Source: Clostridium sp. KNHs205 (GTDB lineage: Bacteria; Bacillota; Clostridia; Lachnospirales; Lachnospiraceae). Taken from it: 64,000 nt of DNA. Below, in pieces: positions 45,387 through 55,589 of the stretch. The stretch spans positions 411,001 to 475,000 of the forward strand of contig NZ_JNLE01000003.1 in the NCBI RefSeq assembly GCF_000702945.1. The letters are read 5' to 3'. Each line of letters opens with the position of its first letter. Position 1 is the stretch's first letter. The position numbers were made by a program, and so were the translations under genes. The notes beneath the pieces were generated by a model that was not told the DNA's origin, did no database searches, and worked only from the letters and a program-made list of their open reading frames with translations.

Positions 45387-46100
45387 TCAAAGTGGCTCTT
45401 TCGATGGTTTACCAGAAGATCTTGGGTACTTATCAGATATCTTTTCAATCTTTTCAATAATTACAAAGGACCTTCCGATATCTCCCTCCAAACTGAATTC
45501 TTCACAAGCTTTTATTCTGCCACCAAGGAGTTTAACTGCTTTTTTTGCATTTATAACTTCTTCCTGCACATTAGAACCTTTATACGAGATAAAGAAACCT
45601 TCCACTTTCACAAGCGGCATACAATACTCACTTAAAGTAGATAAGTTTGCCACAGCTCTTGAAACACATATATCGTACTTTTCTCTGTAATTACTGTCCC
45701 TTCCTAAATCTTCAGCTCTTGCATGTACAGCACATATGTCTTTTAGTTCTAACTCAGTTATTACTTCTTTTAAAAAGTTAATTCTTTTATTTAAAGAATC
45801 CATTAATGTTACATTAATTTTGGGAAAAATTATTTTTAATGGTATTCCCGGAAAACCTGCGCCAGTTCCAACATCAATTAAAGTAAGAGGTTTACTAAAA
45901 TCATGTACACGTACTATGGAAAGGCTATCCATAAAATGTTTTGTTAAAACTTCATCAAACTCAGTAATTGCTGTAAGGTTCATTACCTTATTAGTTTCAA
46001 CAAGCATTTCATAATACTTCACCAACAGTTTTGCTTGATCTTCTGTTATTGTTATATTTTCCTTTTTTGCCGCATCCAATAATTTTTCTATCTGATTCAT
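45387..46100 (-). CDS. rsmG: 16S rRNA (guanine527-N7)-methyltransferase
   Basis: A 237-aa enzyme that methylates G527 of 16S rRNA; its loss causes low-level streptomycin resistance in other bacteria. The SAM-binding motif LIDVGTGAGFPGIPLKI and the block CVSRAVANLSTLSEYC are diagnostic. The ATG at 46098-46100 is chosen for the AGGAG site 6 bases upstream. The longer frame from 46184 adds 28 residues that are not part of the family. Confidence 0.96.
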   Translation of the reverse strand: MNQIEKLLDAAKKENITITEDQAKLLVKYYEMLVETNKVMNLTAITEFDEVLTKHFMDSLSIVRVHDFSKPLTLIDVGTGAGFPGIPLKIIFPKINVTLMDSLNKRINFLKEVITELELKDICAVHARAEDLGRDSNYREKYDICVSRAVANLSTLSEYCMPLVKVEGFFISYKGSNVQEEVINAKKAVKLLGGRIKACEEFSLEGDIGRSFVIIEKIEKISDKYPRSSGKPSKEPL

Positions 46101-46373
46101 TGAACTCCTGCTTTCTATCTTTATATATTTCTTTATATAATCTTGACATAAGACCATTCTTTGTATCAAAAAGGATTGTTGCAAAAGGTATAAAGGCTGG
46201 AAAAAGCTGCGCAGCTATCCTTTAATCCTGTGTAAAGGAAAACTATTAGGCTTCTTCCAGCAATTTTAATAAATACAACTGCCCTATTATTTTATATATA
46301 ATACATAAATTTCTTCTTTTAGAGTAAGAGTGCGTTAATATTTGAAATTTATATATATAGGAATATATAATAT

Positions 46374-48269
46374 CTAATTTATATTTTCTTCTTTTCTCCT
46401 AAATTGTTCCAGATATACCAGCAGGACAGAAATATCTGCCGGAGAAACACCTGAAATTCTGGAGGCTTGTCCTACAGAAGAGGGTCTTATTTTCATCAGC
46501 TTTTGTCTTGCTTCAATACGTAGACTCTTAACCTGTTCATAATCTATATTATCAGGAATATTTTTATTCTCGAGCTTCTTGAACTGTTCAACCTGCCTTA
46601 ACTGTCTCTCGATATAGCCTTCATATTTAATATTAATATTAACCTGCTCTCTTACATCTTTAGGAAGAGCTTTTCTTCCGGTATCTATTTCCTCCAGCAT
46701 ATCATATGTTAATTCCGGTCTCCGTATAAGCTCACCTATAGTAGTACCGGTTTTTAGGCTTTGACTGTTATTTTTAGCAAGGAAGTCCTGTACTAAGGAG
46801 TTTGCACCTATTAATGCTTCATTAACTCTTCTTGTCTCATTCTTTATACTTTCTTCCTTTTGCAGCAATCCCTGATATCTATCTTCACTAATCAGTCCCA
46901 CTTTATACCCTAGTTTTGTCAGCCTGAGATCTGCATTGTCCTGCCTGAGCAAGAGTCTGTATTCAGCTCTTGAAGTCATCATACGATAAGGTTCATGGGT
47001 TTCTTTCGTAACCAAATCGTCAATTAAAACTCCGATATATGCCTGTGACCTGTCCAATATAAGAGGCTCTTTGTTAAGAAGCTTCATTGCTGCATTAATA
47101 CCGGCTATAAGTCCCTGAGCTGCCGCTTCCTCATAACCGGAGCTTCCGTTAAACTGTCCGCCGCTGAATAAACCTTCCACCTTCTGAAACTCTAATGAAG
47201 CCTTTAACTGATTCGGATTAATGCAGTCATATTCAATTGCGTAGGCATTTCTTACAATCTTAGCATTTTCGAGCCCTGCAACACTTCGATACATTCTATA
47301 CTGTACATCCTCCGGCAAAGAACTGGACATACCACCCACGTACATTTCATTGGTATAATTTCCTTCTGGCTCTATAAATACCTGATGTCTGTCTTTATCC
47401 TCGAACTTAACGACTTTATCTTCAATGGAGGGACAGTATCTGGGGCCGGTTCCTTTAATATCGCCGCTATACAAAGGTGAACGATGTATGTTCTCCTTTA
47501 TTATCTTATGTGTTTCTTCATTTGTATAAGTAAGCCAACAGGATATCTGTTCTTTCTTGATATCCACACCGTTATTGGTAAAAGAGAAAGGAACTACTTC
47601 CTCGTCACCAAACTGTTCTTCCATTTTACTAAAATCAATTGATCTTTTATCAATTCTGGCAGGTGTACCGGTTTTAAAGCGGTACATCTCTATACCGGCT
47701 TTGGTCAAAGAATCTGTTAAGTAATTTGCTGACTTTAAGCCATTGGGTCCGGTATAATTGCTTACATCACCATAGATACATCTTGCATTCAGATATGTTC
47801 CTGTACACAAAATAACAGCTTTACAGGGATAAATTCCACCAGAATAGGTTTTTATCCCCACAACTTTGTTGTCTTCTGTCAGTATTTCAGTTACCTCTGC
47901 CTGTTTCAAGGTAAGATTATCGGTATTCTCAAGAACTAATCTCATCTCCCTGCTATAATCCTGTTTATCGGCCTGGGCTCTTAAGGAATGGACTGCAGGT
48001 CCCCTGGAAACATTGAGCATTTTAGATTGAATATAGGTCTTATCAATATTCTTACCCATTTCACCGCCTAAAGCATCTATTTCTTTAACCAGATGACCTT
48101 TGGAGGTTCCTCCTATATTAGGATTACAGGGCATCAACGCAATACTATCCATGTTTATAGTTACTATTAAAGTATTTATCCCAAGTCTGGCACAGGCCAA
48201 TGCTGCTTCACAGCCTGCATGACCTGCTCCGACTACTATGACATCATAACTTTCATATGTGTATGACAT
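46374..48269 (-). CDS. mnmG: tRNA uridine-34 modification enzyme MnmG
   Basis: A 631-aa FAD-dependent partner of MnmE that installs the carboxymethylaminomethyl group on wobble uridine 34. The N-terminal FAD motif [19 protein letters not shown], the block [17 protein letters not shown] and [20 protein letters not shown], and the C-terminal [15 protein letters not shown] are all characteristic. The length is normal. It lies 92 bases downstream of mnmE in the same operon. Confidence 0.98.
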   Translation of the reverse strand: MSYTYESYDVIVVGAGHAGCEAALACARLGINTLIVTINMDSIALMPCNPNIGGTSKGHLVKEIDALGGEMGKNIDKTYIQSKMLNVSRGPAVHSLRAQADKQDYSREMRLVLENTDNLTLKQAEVTEILTEDNKVVGIKTYSGGIYPCKAVILCTGTYLNARCIYGDVSNYTGPNGLKSANYLTDSLTKAGIEMYRFKTGTPARIDKRSIDFSKMEEQFGDEEVVPFSFTNNGVDIKKEQISCWLTYTNEETHKIIKENIHRSPLYSGDIKGTGPRYCPSIEDKVVKFEDKDRHQVFIEPEGNYTNEMYVGGMSSSLPEDVQYRMYRSVAGLENAKIVRNAYAIEYDCINPNQLKASLEFQKVEGLFSGGQFNGSSGYEEAAAQGLIAGINAAMKLLNKEPLILDRSQAYIGVLIDDLVTKETHEPYRMMTSRAEYRLLLRQDNADLRLTKLGYKVGLISEDRYQGLLQKEESIKNETRRVNEALIGANSLVQDFLAKNNSQSLKTGTTIGELIRRPELTYDMLEEIDTGRKALPKDVREQVNINIKYEGYIERQLRQVEQFKKLENKNIPDNIDYEQVKSLRIEARQKLMKIRPSSVGQASRISGVSPADISVLLVYLEQFRRKEENIN

Positions 48270-48361
48270 ACTAACCTCTTTTCTGTAAATCCACTTTCAC
48301 TTGATGTTTATAAATAAACATCATTCAGCTGTATTATACCACTGATCCATATTCCCGGCTA

Positions 48362-49744
48362 CTACTTACCCATACAGAATTCCCGGAAAATTGTATTGAT
48401 AAGATCCTCATCCACCTGTTCACCTGTTATTCTTCCTAAGGCCTCATAACCATTCATCATATCTACTGCATACAGATCTTCCGGCATATCATCCTGTATT
48501 GTCCTCTCCACCATACACAGGCTCTCAAGACTCTTTCTCAGTGCTTCTTCCTGTCTTAGATTTGTTATATAAACTTCATCATTGTATTCCAGGACACCAT
48601 TAAAGTACATGTCTGTAATAAGTTTTTCTAGCTCCTCCAACCCGCTGCTTTGTTTAGCAGAGATCAATACTACCTCTTTTTGCGTTTTTTCTCTTATTTC
48701 TTCTATCGATATTACCATGTTAAGGTCGGATTTATTTAACAATACGACTGCTTTTTTTTCTCTTATAAAGGCAATTATCTCTTCGTCATTTTCATCTAAG
48801 GGTACGGATACGTCAACTACATACAAGATTAGATCACTATCTTCCCCCATGGACTTTGCTCTCTTAACTCCAATACTCTCTACCAAATCTGAGGTATTTC
48901 TTATACCTGCGGTATCTACCACATTTAAGCATAGTTCACCTATCATAAGTGTTTCTTCAAGAGTATCCCTTGTAGTCCCTGGTACATCTGTTACAATGGC
49001 TCTCTCACTGCCCATTAATGCATTAAGAAGAGATGATTTACCCGCATTGGGTTTACCCATAATAACAGTTTTAATACCTTCCTTGATCAACTTACCATTT
49101 CCTGCTGTATCCAATAACTTTTTAATTTCTTTTTTATAGCCGGCTATATTAACCATTAACTCATCTTTAAACTCACTGATATCGATATGCTCAGGATCAT
49201 CAAGTCCAGCTTCAAGATAAGCTAAATCATGAAGTATCCCTTCTCGTACTTCTTTTATTTTATTATAAACATTGCCCTTTAACTGCTTAACAGAATTCTT
49301 TAGAGCATAGTTACTTTTCGCATTAATAATATCTGAAACAGCTTCTGCTTGTGATAAATCTATTCTACCGTTTAAGAAAGCTCTTTTCGTGAACTCTCCC
49401 GGTTCTGCAATTCTTGCACCTTTTTTTACTATAACTTCAAGAATCTTTCTTGTTACCAGAATTCCTCCGTGGCAATCAATTTCTATAACGTCCTCCCTGG
49501 TATAACTGTTGGGACCTTTCATAACAATTGCCAGCACTTCATCAATTATGACATCTTCATCTTTTATATATCCATAATGGACGGTATGGCTTTGTACTTT
49601 AGATAATTTCTTATTAGCCTGCTTTGATTGAAATATCATATCCCCAATCTCAAGTGCATCCATACCACTTATTCTTATTATACTGATGCCACTATTATTG
49701 ACGGCCGTGGCAATTGCAGCGATTGTATCTGTACTTGAATTCAT
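48362..49744 (-). CDS. mnmE: tRNA modification GTPase MnmE
   Basis: A 460-aa GTPase. It has an N-terminal tetrahydrofolate-binding domain (TIAAIATAVNNSGISIIRIS), a helical domain, and a G domain with the P-loop GKPNAGKSSLLNAL, G2/G3 region TDVPGTTRDTLEE and DTAGIR, and G4 NKSD. The catalytic C-terminal motif is FCMGK. The ATG at 49742-49744 gives the family N-terminus. A longer TTG-start frame (49783) adds 13 unrelated residues. The ribosome binding site is weak (GGATAGAG). Confidence 0.96.
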   Translation of the reverse strand: MNSSTDTIAAIATAVNNSGISIIRISGMDALEIGDMIFQSKQANKKLSKVQSHTVHYGYIKDEDVIIDEVLAIVMKGPNSYTREDVIEIDCHGGILVTRKILEVIVKKGARIAEPGEFTKRAFLNGRIDLSQAEAVSDIINAKSNYALKNSVKQLKGNVYNKIKEVREGILHDLAYLEAGLDDPEHIDISEFKDELMVNIAGYKKEIKKLLDTAGNGKLIKEGIKTVIMGKPNAGKSSLLNALMGSERAIVTDVPGTTRDTLEETLMIGELCLNVVDTAGIRNTSDLVESIGVKRAKSMGEDSDLILYVVDVSVPLDENDEEIIAFIREKKAVVLLNKSDLNMVISIEEIREKTQKEVVLISAKQSSGLEELEKLITDMYFNGVLEYNDEVYITNLRQEEALRKSLESLCMVERTIQDDMPEDLYAVDMMNGYEALGRITGEQVDEDLINTIFREFCMGK

Positions 49745-49849
49745 ATCTCTATCCAAATTACTTATTTTGTGAGTAATCCCCAACTTTCAGTTGATTACTT
49801 CACTTATACTTTCATTCTGCCCTTTCTCAGGCATCCTTTCATTCTTATT

Positions 49850-50160
49850 TTTATTTTGATAACATTCTGATTTTTATAACATTTTGATTTTTAATAACAT
49901 TCTGGTTTAAATAAAATTTTATTCTTTAATAACATTCTGGTTTTATATCATTCTGGCTTTAATATCATTCTGGCTTTTAATAAAATTCTATTCTTTAATA
50001 ACATTCTGGTTTTATATCATTCTGGCTTTAATATCATTCTGGCTTTTAATTATATTCTGCCCTTTAATAACATTCTAATTTTTATTACTCCTGATATAAT
50101 TTTAATAAAATTCTGATGTTTAATTCTATTCCAGGTTTTAATTATATCCTGATATTAGTA
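49850..50160. repeat. AT-rich minisatellite with 69-bp higher-order repeat
   Basis: About 18 units related to TTTAATAACATTCTGG. Within it a 69-bp block is duplicated almost exactly (49911-49979 and 49980-50048, one base different), showing recent expansion by whole-block duplication. Confidence 0.88.
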
Positions 50161-50371
50161 TCAGTCTTATATTTGTATCACTTCATTTAATATTCTCATA
50201 CAATTAATATCCTTCTATCTTTTAGATATTAAAATATGAAAATAATGATATAAACTGTAGTTAAACGTATCAACTATCTTAGAGATAATTATCTATAGAA
50301 AGATTTATAAACCAGGACTCATATTCCCTCTTCATTTTTATAAGAACCATATACTTTATATTTATATCCCT

Positions 50372-50412
50372 AAAAAAGGCGTATCAAAGCAAATTCCTTT
50401 AATACGCCCTTT
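50372..50412 (-). terminator. Terminator of the rpmH-jag gene group
   Basis: GGCGTAT (50378-50384) pairs with ATACGCC (50402-50408), extended by an inner AAAG/CTTT, with a long T tract on the minus strand, just past the jag stop. Confidence 0.85.
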
Positions 50413-50416
50413 GTCA

Positions 50417-51181
50417 CTATTCTAATTCACTTGTCTTAACTACATCGGTTTTATGCTTATGAGAGTATCCGCCGTATTCTTTTTTGGGTTTGTTTCCGTA
50501 CTGCGGTTTGCCATGATTGCTATGGTTATTATTATATTTATAATCCCTGGTCTGTGCACTCTTCTTAAGTGTTACCACTACTTTACGGAAAGGCTCTTCA
50601 CCTTCGCTATGAGTTTCTACGAATTTATCATTCTGTAATATAGAATGGATAATACGTCTCTCATATGGATTCATAGGCTCTAAAGCAACAGGTTTTCTGG
50701 TTCTTTTAACCTTAAATGCAATGTTTTTTCCCAGATTCTCCAGAGTCTCTTTTCTTCTTTGTCTGTAATTCTCTGTATCCAGCTTGACTTTAATGTATTT
50801 CTCACTGTCTTTATTAAGAACAAGACTTACCAGATACTGAAGTGAATCCAAGGTTTGACCCCTCTTACCTATTAACACTCCCATATCCTCTCCAAGAACA
50901 TTAATGTCCATAGAAGAGTCTTCCTCATCATACTTAACATCAACTGATGCAGTTATATTCATTGCTTTAAAGACTTTTCCAAGAAAATCCTTCGCAGCAT
51001 GGTCTGCACCCTGTTTCATTCTTGCTCTAATCTTTGCTGGCTTATTAAATAATCCCAGAAATCCGCTGCTTTCCTTTTCAATAACCTCATACTCAATGCG
51101 GTCACTTGTTGTCTGCAGTTTTAAAAGAGCTTCTGTGATGGCTTCATCAACTGTCTTAGCCGATATCTCTAACCAATCCAT
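50417..51181 (-). CDS. jag: RNA-binding protein Jag/KhpB
   Basis: A 254-aa protein with a Jag_N domain (WLEISAKTVDEAITEALLKL; GFLGLFNKPAKIR), a KH domain (VLIGKRGQTLDSLQYLVSLV) and an R3H domain (EPMNPYERRIIHSILQ). A basic, Asn/His/Lys/Gly-rich tail of about 45 residues follows, likely disordered. It binds RNA with KhpA and affects elongation and division in other Firmicutes. It starts one base after yidC ends, the standard jag-yidC arrangement. Confidence 0.95.
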   Translation of the reverse strand: MDWLEISAKTVDEAITEALLKLQTTSDRIEYEVIEKESSGFLGLFNKPAKIRARMKQGADHAAKDFLGKVFKAMNITASVDVKYDEEDSSMDINVLGEDMGVLIGKRGQTLDSLQYLVSLVLNKDSEKYIKVKLDTENYRQRRKETLENLGKNIAFKVKRTRKPVALEPMNPYERRIIHSILQNDKFVETHSEGEEPFRKVVVTLKKSAQTRDYKYNNNHSNHGKPQYGNKPKKEYGGYSHKHKTDVVKTSELE

Positions 51182-51182
51182 T

Positions 51183-52457
51183 TTATTTTTCCCCCTTATT
51201 ATCCTTGTTCCTCGACTTTAGAAGATTGGCATTGGCCGATATGCTTCCCGGTTTATAGGAAACATCATTCTTCCCTGAACCCGATTCACTATAATTTTTC
51301 TTTACTGAATTAGCATAGCCGGAGGTGGAACTTGTCTGTTCCGGCACCTGTGTCTTTGGTGCGATTGATCTTGTCTGTCTTTTTGCAAGGTCTTCCAGTG
51401 TAGCATTTGGATCAAGACCTAATCTAGCTTTTTTCTTGTTGGCTTTCTCAACATTTTTCTGTATAAGTTCATCAATATCTACTTTTTGCATAATACGATT
51501 AATGACAAACTGCTGTATAATTGCAAATGCACTACCTGCGATCCAGTAGATACCAATACCAACCGGGAACATAAAGCAGAAAACACCTGACATAATTGGC
51601 ATTACATTATTCATCATACCCATGGAGGCAGCCATAGGGTTATCTTTATCCACTTGTGTAGGATTAGCAGCCATCATCTGCTTTGTCTGTATAAACTGTA
51701 AACCGGCAGCCAGGAAAGGAATAATAATACCAGGGAATTTAAATCCCGGACTGTCAAGAATATTCATAGTGCCAAACAGGCTGTTAACACTCATGATACT
51801 CTCAGAATTTGTTCTGATAACATCTGCAAGAGTAGGGAACTTGGTAATAAGCTCACTCCAGTGATCAGAATTGAATTTTGTAAGTATATCTATCACATGG
51901 TTAATACTTAAGGTGTTACTTGCTGCTTCGGTAAAACTCTTGAAATTAACCTGAGAGGCTTCAGCAAAACCTTTCATAATATCAAAATAGTTTCCGTTAT
52001 TTATAATTGCTTCACCAATGTTTTTATACCACACATTAATGTCCTGTACATAGGCAGGTATACGGTAAATAACCTGATATAATGCAAACATGATGGGAAG
52101 CTGTATCAACAGAGGAAGACATCCTGATGTGGGATTAGCACCATACTTTAAATAAACGGCTTGGGTTTCAGCCTGCATTTTTCTCACAGATGCATCGTCT
52201 TTTTTTCCTTTGTATTTCGCATTAATTGCTGTAAGTTCCGGATTCATCTTAGCAGACAGCTTACTGAACTTTTGCTGCTTGATGGTCAGAGGTGTCATCA
52301 GCCCTCTTACGATAAATGTAAATAAAACAATTACTAATGCTACGTTGTGTACTCCAAACAGACTTAGGAATTCATAGATTCCATTCAAAATATATCCTAA
52401 TAAAGTTGCTATGGGACCCAATATCCCGCTACTTTTCGTTAATACCGCCTCTAACAA
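51183..52457 (-). CDS. yidC: Membrane protein insertase YidC/SpoIIIJ
   Basis: A 424-aa Oxa1-family insertase with five membrane helices, the hydrophilic-groove arginine in FTFIVRGLMTPLTIKQQ and the block PTSGCLPLLIQLPIMFALY. The N-terminus lacks a lipobox, unlike B. subtilis SpoIIIJ. The loop before the later helices is long (about residues 130-210), and the basic tail of about 100 residues may contact ribosomes. AAGGAGG lies upstream. Confidence 0.95.
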   Translation of the reverse strand: MLEAVLTKSSGILGPIATLLGYILNGIYEFLSLFGVHNVALVIVLFTFIVRGLMTPLTIKQQKFSKLSAKMNPELTAINAKYKGKKDDASVRKMQAETQAVYLKYGANPTSGCLPLLIQLPIMFALYQVIYRIPAYVQDINVWYKNIGEAIINNGNYFDIMKGFAEASQVNFKSFTEAASNTLSINHVIDILTKFNSDHWSELITKFPTLADVIRTNSESIMSVNSLFGTMNILDSPGFKFPGIIIPFLAAGLQFIQTKQMMAANPTQVDKDNPMAASMGMMNNVMPIMSGVFCFMFPVGIGIYWIAGSAFAIIQQFVINRIMQKVDIDELIQKNVEKANKKKARLGLDPNATLEDLAKRQTRSIAPKTQVPEQTSSTSGYANSVKKNYSESGSGKNDVSYKPGSISANANLLKSRNKDNKGEK

Positions 52458-52660
52458 TTTTTTTCCTCCTTGGATACTCCGAACTTGCAGTAATACTATT
52501 AACCAGAATTCTTCCTTTATTACTGGTTATAAGCAGCTTCACCTGCTGCTGTTCATCCGACAATAAGAACTGCTTTTCTTCCTATAATAATTTATAGGCA
52601 GCATTCTCCGCTGCCATTATCAGATTACAAAATTCTATATGTTCCAACAAAATATCACTA
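52458..52660. other. yidC-yidD gap with several stem-loops
   Basis: About 200 bases hold consecutive hairpins: AACCAG/CTGGTT (about 52500-52528), GCAGC/GCTGC (about 52532-52548), CCTATAA/TTATAGG (52581-52598) and GGCAGC/GCTGCC (52598-52616), followed by ATTATCAGA. The order palindrome-then-ATCAG recalls the dispersed repeat family. There is no gene. Confidence 0.45.
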
Positions 52661-52876
52661 TCATGGAACCGGATCATAACCTCCCATATGAAAAGGATGG
52701 CATCTTAAAATACGTCTTACTGCCAGATATCCGCCTTTTAATGCCCCATATTTTTCCAGTGCCTGGATAGCATAAGAAGAGCAGGTAGGCGTGTAGATAC
52801 AACTTGACCTTCCTTTTAAGGGTGAAATAAATTTCCTGTAAAATTTTACAATTCCTATTAAAACTCGCTTCATCAC
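52661..52876 (-). CDS. yidD: Membrane insertion efficiency factor YidD
   Basis: A 71-aa basic protein with the invariant [20 protein letters not shown] and [19 protein letters not shown] blocks. It assists YidC-dependent insertion at the membrane face. Its ATG overlaps the rnpA stop by four bases (translational coupling), and it precedes yidC in the usual rpmH-rnpA-yidD-yidC-jag order. Confidence 0.96.
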   Translation of the reverse strand: MMKRVLIGIVKFYRKFISPLKGRSSCIYTPTCSSYAIQALEKYGALKGGYLAVRRILRCHPFHMGGYDPVP

Positions 52877-53223
52877 GATTTTGTTGTCTCTTTCAGAATT
52901 TTATGCATCTTTGCCAAATGCAGCAATGCACTTTTTATTTCCAAGTAGTTTCTACCCTTAGCACCTGCTCTTGCAATAACGATTATGTCTAAACCACTAT
53001 TAAACATATCTTCGTTTAATCTGTAACTTTCTCTAATTAATCGGGTAATCCTGTGTCTGATTACACTATTGCCGACTTTTTTACTGACTGAAACACCGAG
53101 TTTGTTTCGTTCCGTATGATTATCCATCACATACATAATGAGATAGGTATTTGCATAGGATTTTCCGCTTTTGTATACGGTTCTAAAGTTGGCATTCTTT
53201 TTCATGGATTCTGATAATTTCAA
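52873..53223 (-). CDS. rnpA: Ribonuclease P protein component
   Basis: A 116-aa basic protein that, with the RNA subunit, trims the 5' ends of tRNA precursors. The RNR motif region appears as [20 protein letters not shown], with the N-terminal block [18 protein letters not shown]. It lies downstream of rpmH, as is nearly universal, and overlaps yidD. Confidence 0.96.
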   Translation of the reverse strand: MKLSESMKKNANFRTVYKSGKSYANTYLIMYVMDNHTERNKLGVSVSKKVGNSVIRHRITRLIRESYRLNEDMFNSGLDIIVIARAGAKGRNYLEIKSALLHLAKMHKILKETTKS

Positions 53224-53282
53224 GATATCACGGCCCTTTCTTTACAATGAATGAAGAGAAGAAAAGGCCACAGTAATGCGAC

Positions 53283-53417
53283 CTATGCTGATAATTTGTG
53301 TCTGCCTTTTGCTCTTCTTGAGGATAATACTTTTCTGCCGTTAGCAGTACTCATTCTCGCTCTGAATCCATGAACTTTGGATCTGCTTCTTTTCTTAGGC
53401 TGGAATGTCATCTTCAT
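53283..53417 (-). CDS. rpmH: 50S ribosomal protein L34
   Basis: A 44-aa, very basic protein starting [19 protein letters not shown] and containing [19 protein letters not shown], a complete L34. GGAGGTGCC lies upstream of the ATG. It is the first gene of the rpmH-rnpA-yidD-yidC-jag group and has its own strong promoter facing away from dnaA. Confidence 0.98.
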   Translation of the reverse strand: MKMTFQPKKRSRSKVHGFRARMSTANGRKVLSSRRAKGRHKLSA

Positions 53418-53496
53418 AAGGGGCACCTCCTTTATATATACCAAACATAATGGTAAGCGTATTTATTCTATTTTAATAATTTAAAATATTAAGTTT

Positions 53497-53525
53497 ATTA
53501 TAGCTTTCAAAAGCTTGTACGTCAA
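53497..53525 (-). promoter_or_regulatory. rpmH promoter (TTGACG-17-TATAAT)
   Basis: Minus-strand -35 TTGACG (53520-53525) and -10 TATAAT (53497-53502), 17 bp apart, about 80 bases upstream of the rpmH start. Confidence 0.8.
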
Positions 53526-53884
53526 GTATTTCTTATATTCAAATGTCATATACCAGAAAGTACCTAATCAGGAAAAAGACATTTCGCCCAGAAAATGTAA
53601 TTATCTAGTAATAGTGTTTTCCATATATAGTATATTTATTGCAATATTTTAGCAAAAATTTTAAAAACAATTTTTTCACACAAAGTTATCCACAAATTGT
53701 TGATGAAATGTGGATAACTTTGTGAAATGGTGTGAATATTCCGTGTGCTTTATCAACAAAATCCTTTTTTTATCGGGGGTTGTCCACTGTTAATATCTTG
53801 GATTTTTTATTCACAGGAATGTTATCAGACCTAAATCCTATGGGGATATACCTGCCATATGACCATTTTAATTACATATTAGCA

Positions 53885-53913
53885 TTGAAATATCCACAAT
53901 TTTGTTATATTAT
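53885..53913 (+). promoter_or_regulatory. dnaA promoter (TTGAAA-17-TATTAT) with DnaA box in the spacer
   Basis: -35 TTGAAA (53885-53890) and -10 TATTAT (53908-53913). The DnaA-box-like ATATCCACA at 53890-53898 overlaps it, suggesting autoregulation. Confidence 0.65.
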
Positions 53914-53957
53914 ATTAAGAAGAATGTATGAAATTTTATTTTAGGGAGATTAGAGTA

Positions 53958-55322
53958 ATGAACGAAGTACAAGAAAAATGGGAAGAAATACTGGAATATC
54001 TTAAAATAGAGCATTGCGTGACCGATGTTTCCTTCAAAACATGGCTGCTTCCTTTAAAAGTATATTCCGTAAAAGGTAATTTAATAACCATTTCCATCAA
54101 TGATAAAATGATCGGCCCTGACAGCAAAAATTTCATCAGCAGAAAGTATGGAATACCTTTAAAAGTCTCAATTATGGAAATTATGAACCGTAATTATGAT
54201 ATAGAATTCATTCTGGAAAGCCAGATTGTAGAAACAAAATCGGCGGACGATTCAGGTGATGCTTCTAATAAGAATAAAGGTCAGAAAAGTGGAATAACTT
54301 TTTTAAATCCCCGTTATACCTTTGATACCTTTGTAGTTGGTGCCAACAATAATCTGGCCCATGCCGCTTCCTTAGCTGTAGCGGAATCACCGGCTGAGAT
54401 ATACAATCCCCTCTTTATATATGGAGGAGTTGGGCTTGGCAAGACTCACTTAATGCATTCCATTGCACACTATATATTAGAACAGAATCCGAATAGCAAG
54501 GTAATGTACGTTACCAGTGAGAAGTTCACCAATGAGCTGATCGAATCCATCCGTAATGTGAATACAACACCAACAGAATTTCGCGAAAAGTATAGAAATA
54601 TCGATGTTCTGCTTATTGACGATATTCAGTTTATTATAGGTAAGGAAAGTACACAGGAAGAGTTTTTCCACACCTTTAACACCCTGCACGAATCCAAGAA
54701 ACAGATTATAATCTCCAGCGATAAGCCCCCTAAAGATATCCTCACCCTGGAGGAACGTCTTCGTTCCAGATTCGAGTGGGGCTTAACCGTAGACATACAG
54801 TCCCCTGATTATGAGACCAGAATGGCTATCTTAAAGAAAAAGGAAGAACTTGACGGTCTTCAGATTGACAATGAAGTTATGAAATACATTGCAACCAACG
54901 TTAAATCAAATATTCGTGAACTTGAAGGAGCTCTTACAAAGATCGTTGCATTATCCCGTTTAAAGAAACAGGAGGTTAATGTAACCCTGGCAGAAGAAGC
55001 ATTAAAGGATCTTATCTCTCCTGATAATAAGAAGCAGCTTACTCCTGAATTAATCGTTGATGTGATTGCAGAACATTTCAATTTAACTTCTAATGAACTC
55101 TATTCCGTTAATAAGAGCAGAAACATTGCTTTTCCAAGGCAGATTGCCATGTACCTATGCAGAAAACTTACTGATTTTTCTTTATCTGATATTGGCAAGA
55201 TAATGGGTAACCGAGATCATACCACCATATTACATGGTATTGATAAGATTGAGAAGAATATAAAGAAGGATCCCAGTATGCAGAATACTATCGATGTCCT
55301 TACAAAAAAGATTAACCCTTAA
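53958..55322 (+). CDS. dnaA: Chromosomal replication initiator DnaA
   Basis: A 454-aa AAA+ initiator. Domain I (1-80) starts MNEVQEKWEEILEYL, a short variable domain II lies around 85-115, and the ATPase domain has Walker A GGVGLGKT (156-163) and Walker B LLIDDIQF. The C-terminal DnaA-box reader has the signature GNRDHTTILHGIDKI. The ATG at 53958 is chosen for the family N-terminus and GGGAGA upstream. The frame from 53928 adds ten residues without a site. Confidence 0.98.
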   Translation: MNEVQEKWEEILEYLKIEHCVTDVSFKTWLLPLKVYSVKGNLITISINDKMIGPDSKNFISRKYGIPLKVSIMEIMNRNYDIEFILESQIVETKSADDSGDASNKNKGQKSGITFLNPRYTFDTFVVGANNNLAHAASLAVAESPAEIYNPLFIYGGVGLGKTHLMHSIAHYILEQNPNSKVMYVTSEKFTNELIESIRNVNTTPTEFREKYRNIDVLLIDDIQFIIGKESTQEEFFHTFNTLHESKKQIIISSDKPPKDILTLEERLRSRFEWGLTVDIQSPDYETRMAILKKKEELDGLQIDNEVMKYIATNVKSNIRELEGALTKIVALSRLKKQEVNVTLAEEALKDLISPDNKKQLTPELIVDVIAEHFNLTSNELYSVNKSRNIAFPRQIAMYLCRKLTDFSLSDIGKIMGNRDHTTILHGIDKIEKNIKKDPSMQNTIDVLTKKINP

Positions 55323-55589
55323 GAAGGTTTTATTTTTTTCCACAATCGGCTGTTAACAGACTGTGCTTGTCCTGTTAGCAGCCTTGGGATAAGTTTAAAA
55401 TCTTTTCTTAGGTTAAAATTTTATCCTAAATCCGTTTCAACTTCATTCACAAGGTTATCCTTTTCTGAAATGCAGCTGTTTTATGCCCATTTCAGGCTTA
55501 TGCACAAACTAACACCCCCTATTACTACTGCTACCAAATTCTAATATATATATTTATATAAAATATCCGGAAGGGAGTTATACACATTT
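55323..55589. other. oriC: oriC, downstream part (dnaA-dnaN gap) with AT-rich unwinding region
   Basis: 267 bases with DnaA boxes TTATGCACA (55498-55506) and TTATACACA (55578-55586), both fitting TTATNCACA. An AT-only stretch (about 55541-55566) between them is the likely DNA unwinding element. Confidence 0.7.

Larger units (their letters stand above)
49745..50416. other. mnmE-jag gap filled with tandem repeats
   Basis: 672 bases with no gene. The left two thirds are the 17/69-bp repeat array. The right part is plain AT-rich sequence ending in the jag terminator. Confidence 0.75.
53418..53957. other. oriC: oriC, upstream part (rpmH-dnaA intergenic region)
   Basis: The 540-base divergent gap holds DnaA boxes: TTATCCACA at 53686-53694 (+), the same on minus at 53709-53717, TTATTCACA at 53807-53815 (+) and a near match ATATCCACA at 53890-53898. 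It also holds the rpmH and dnaA promoters. Together with the dnaA-dnaN gap it forms the bipartite origin typical of Firmicutes. All genes to the right are on the + strand and most to the left on minus, consistent with bidirectional replication from here. Confidence 0.88.
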
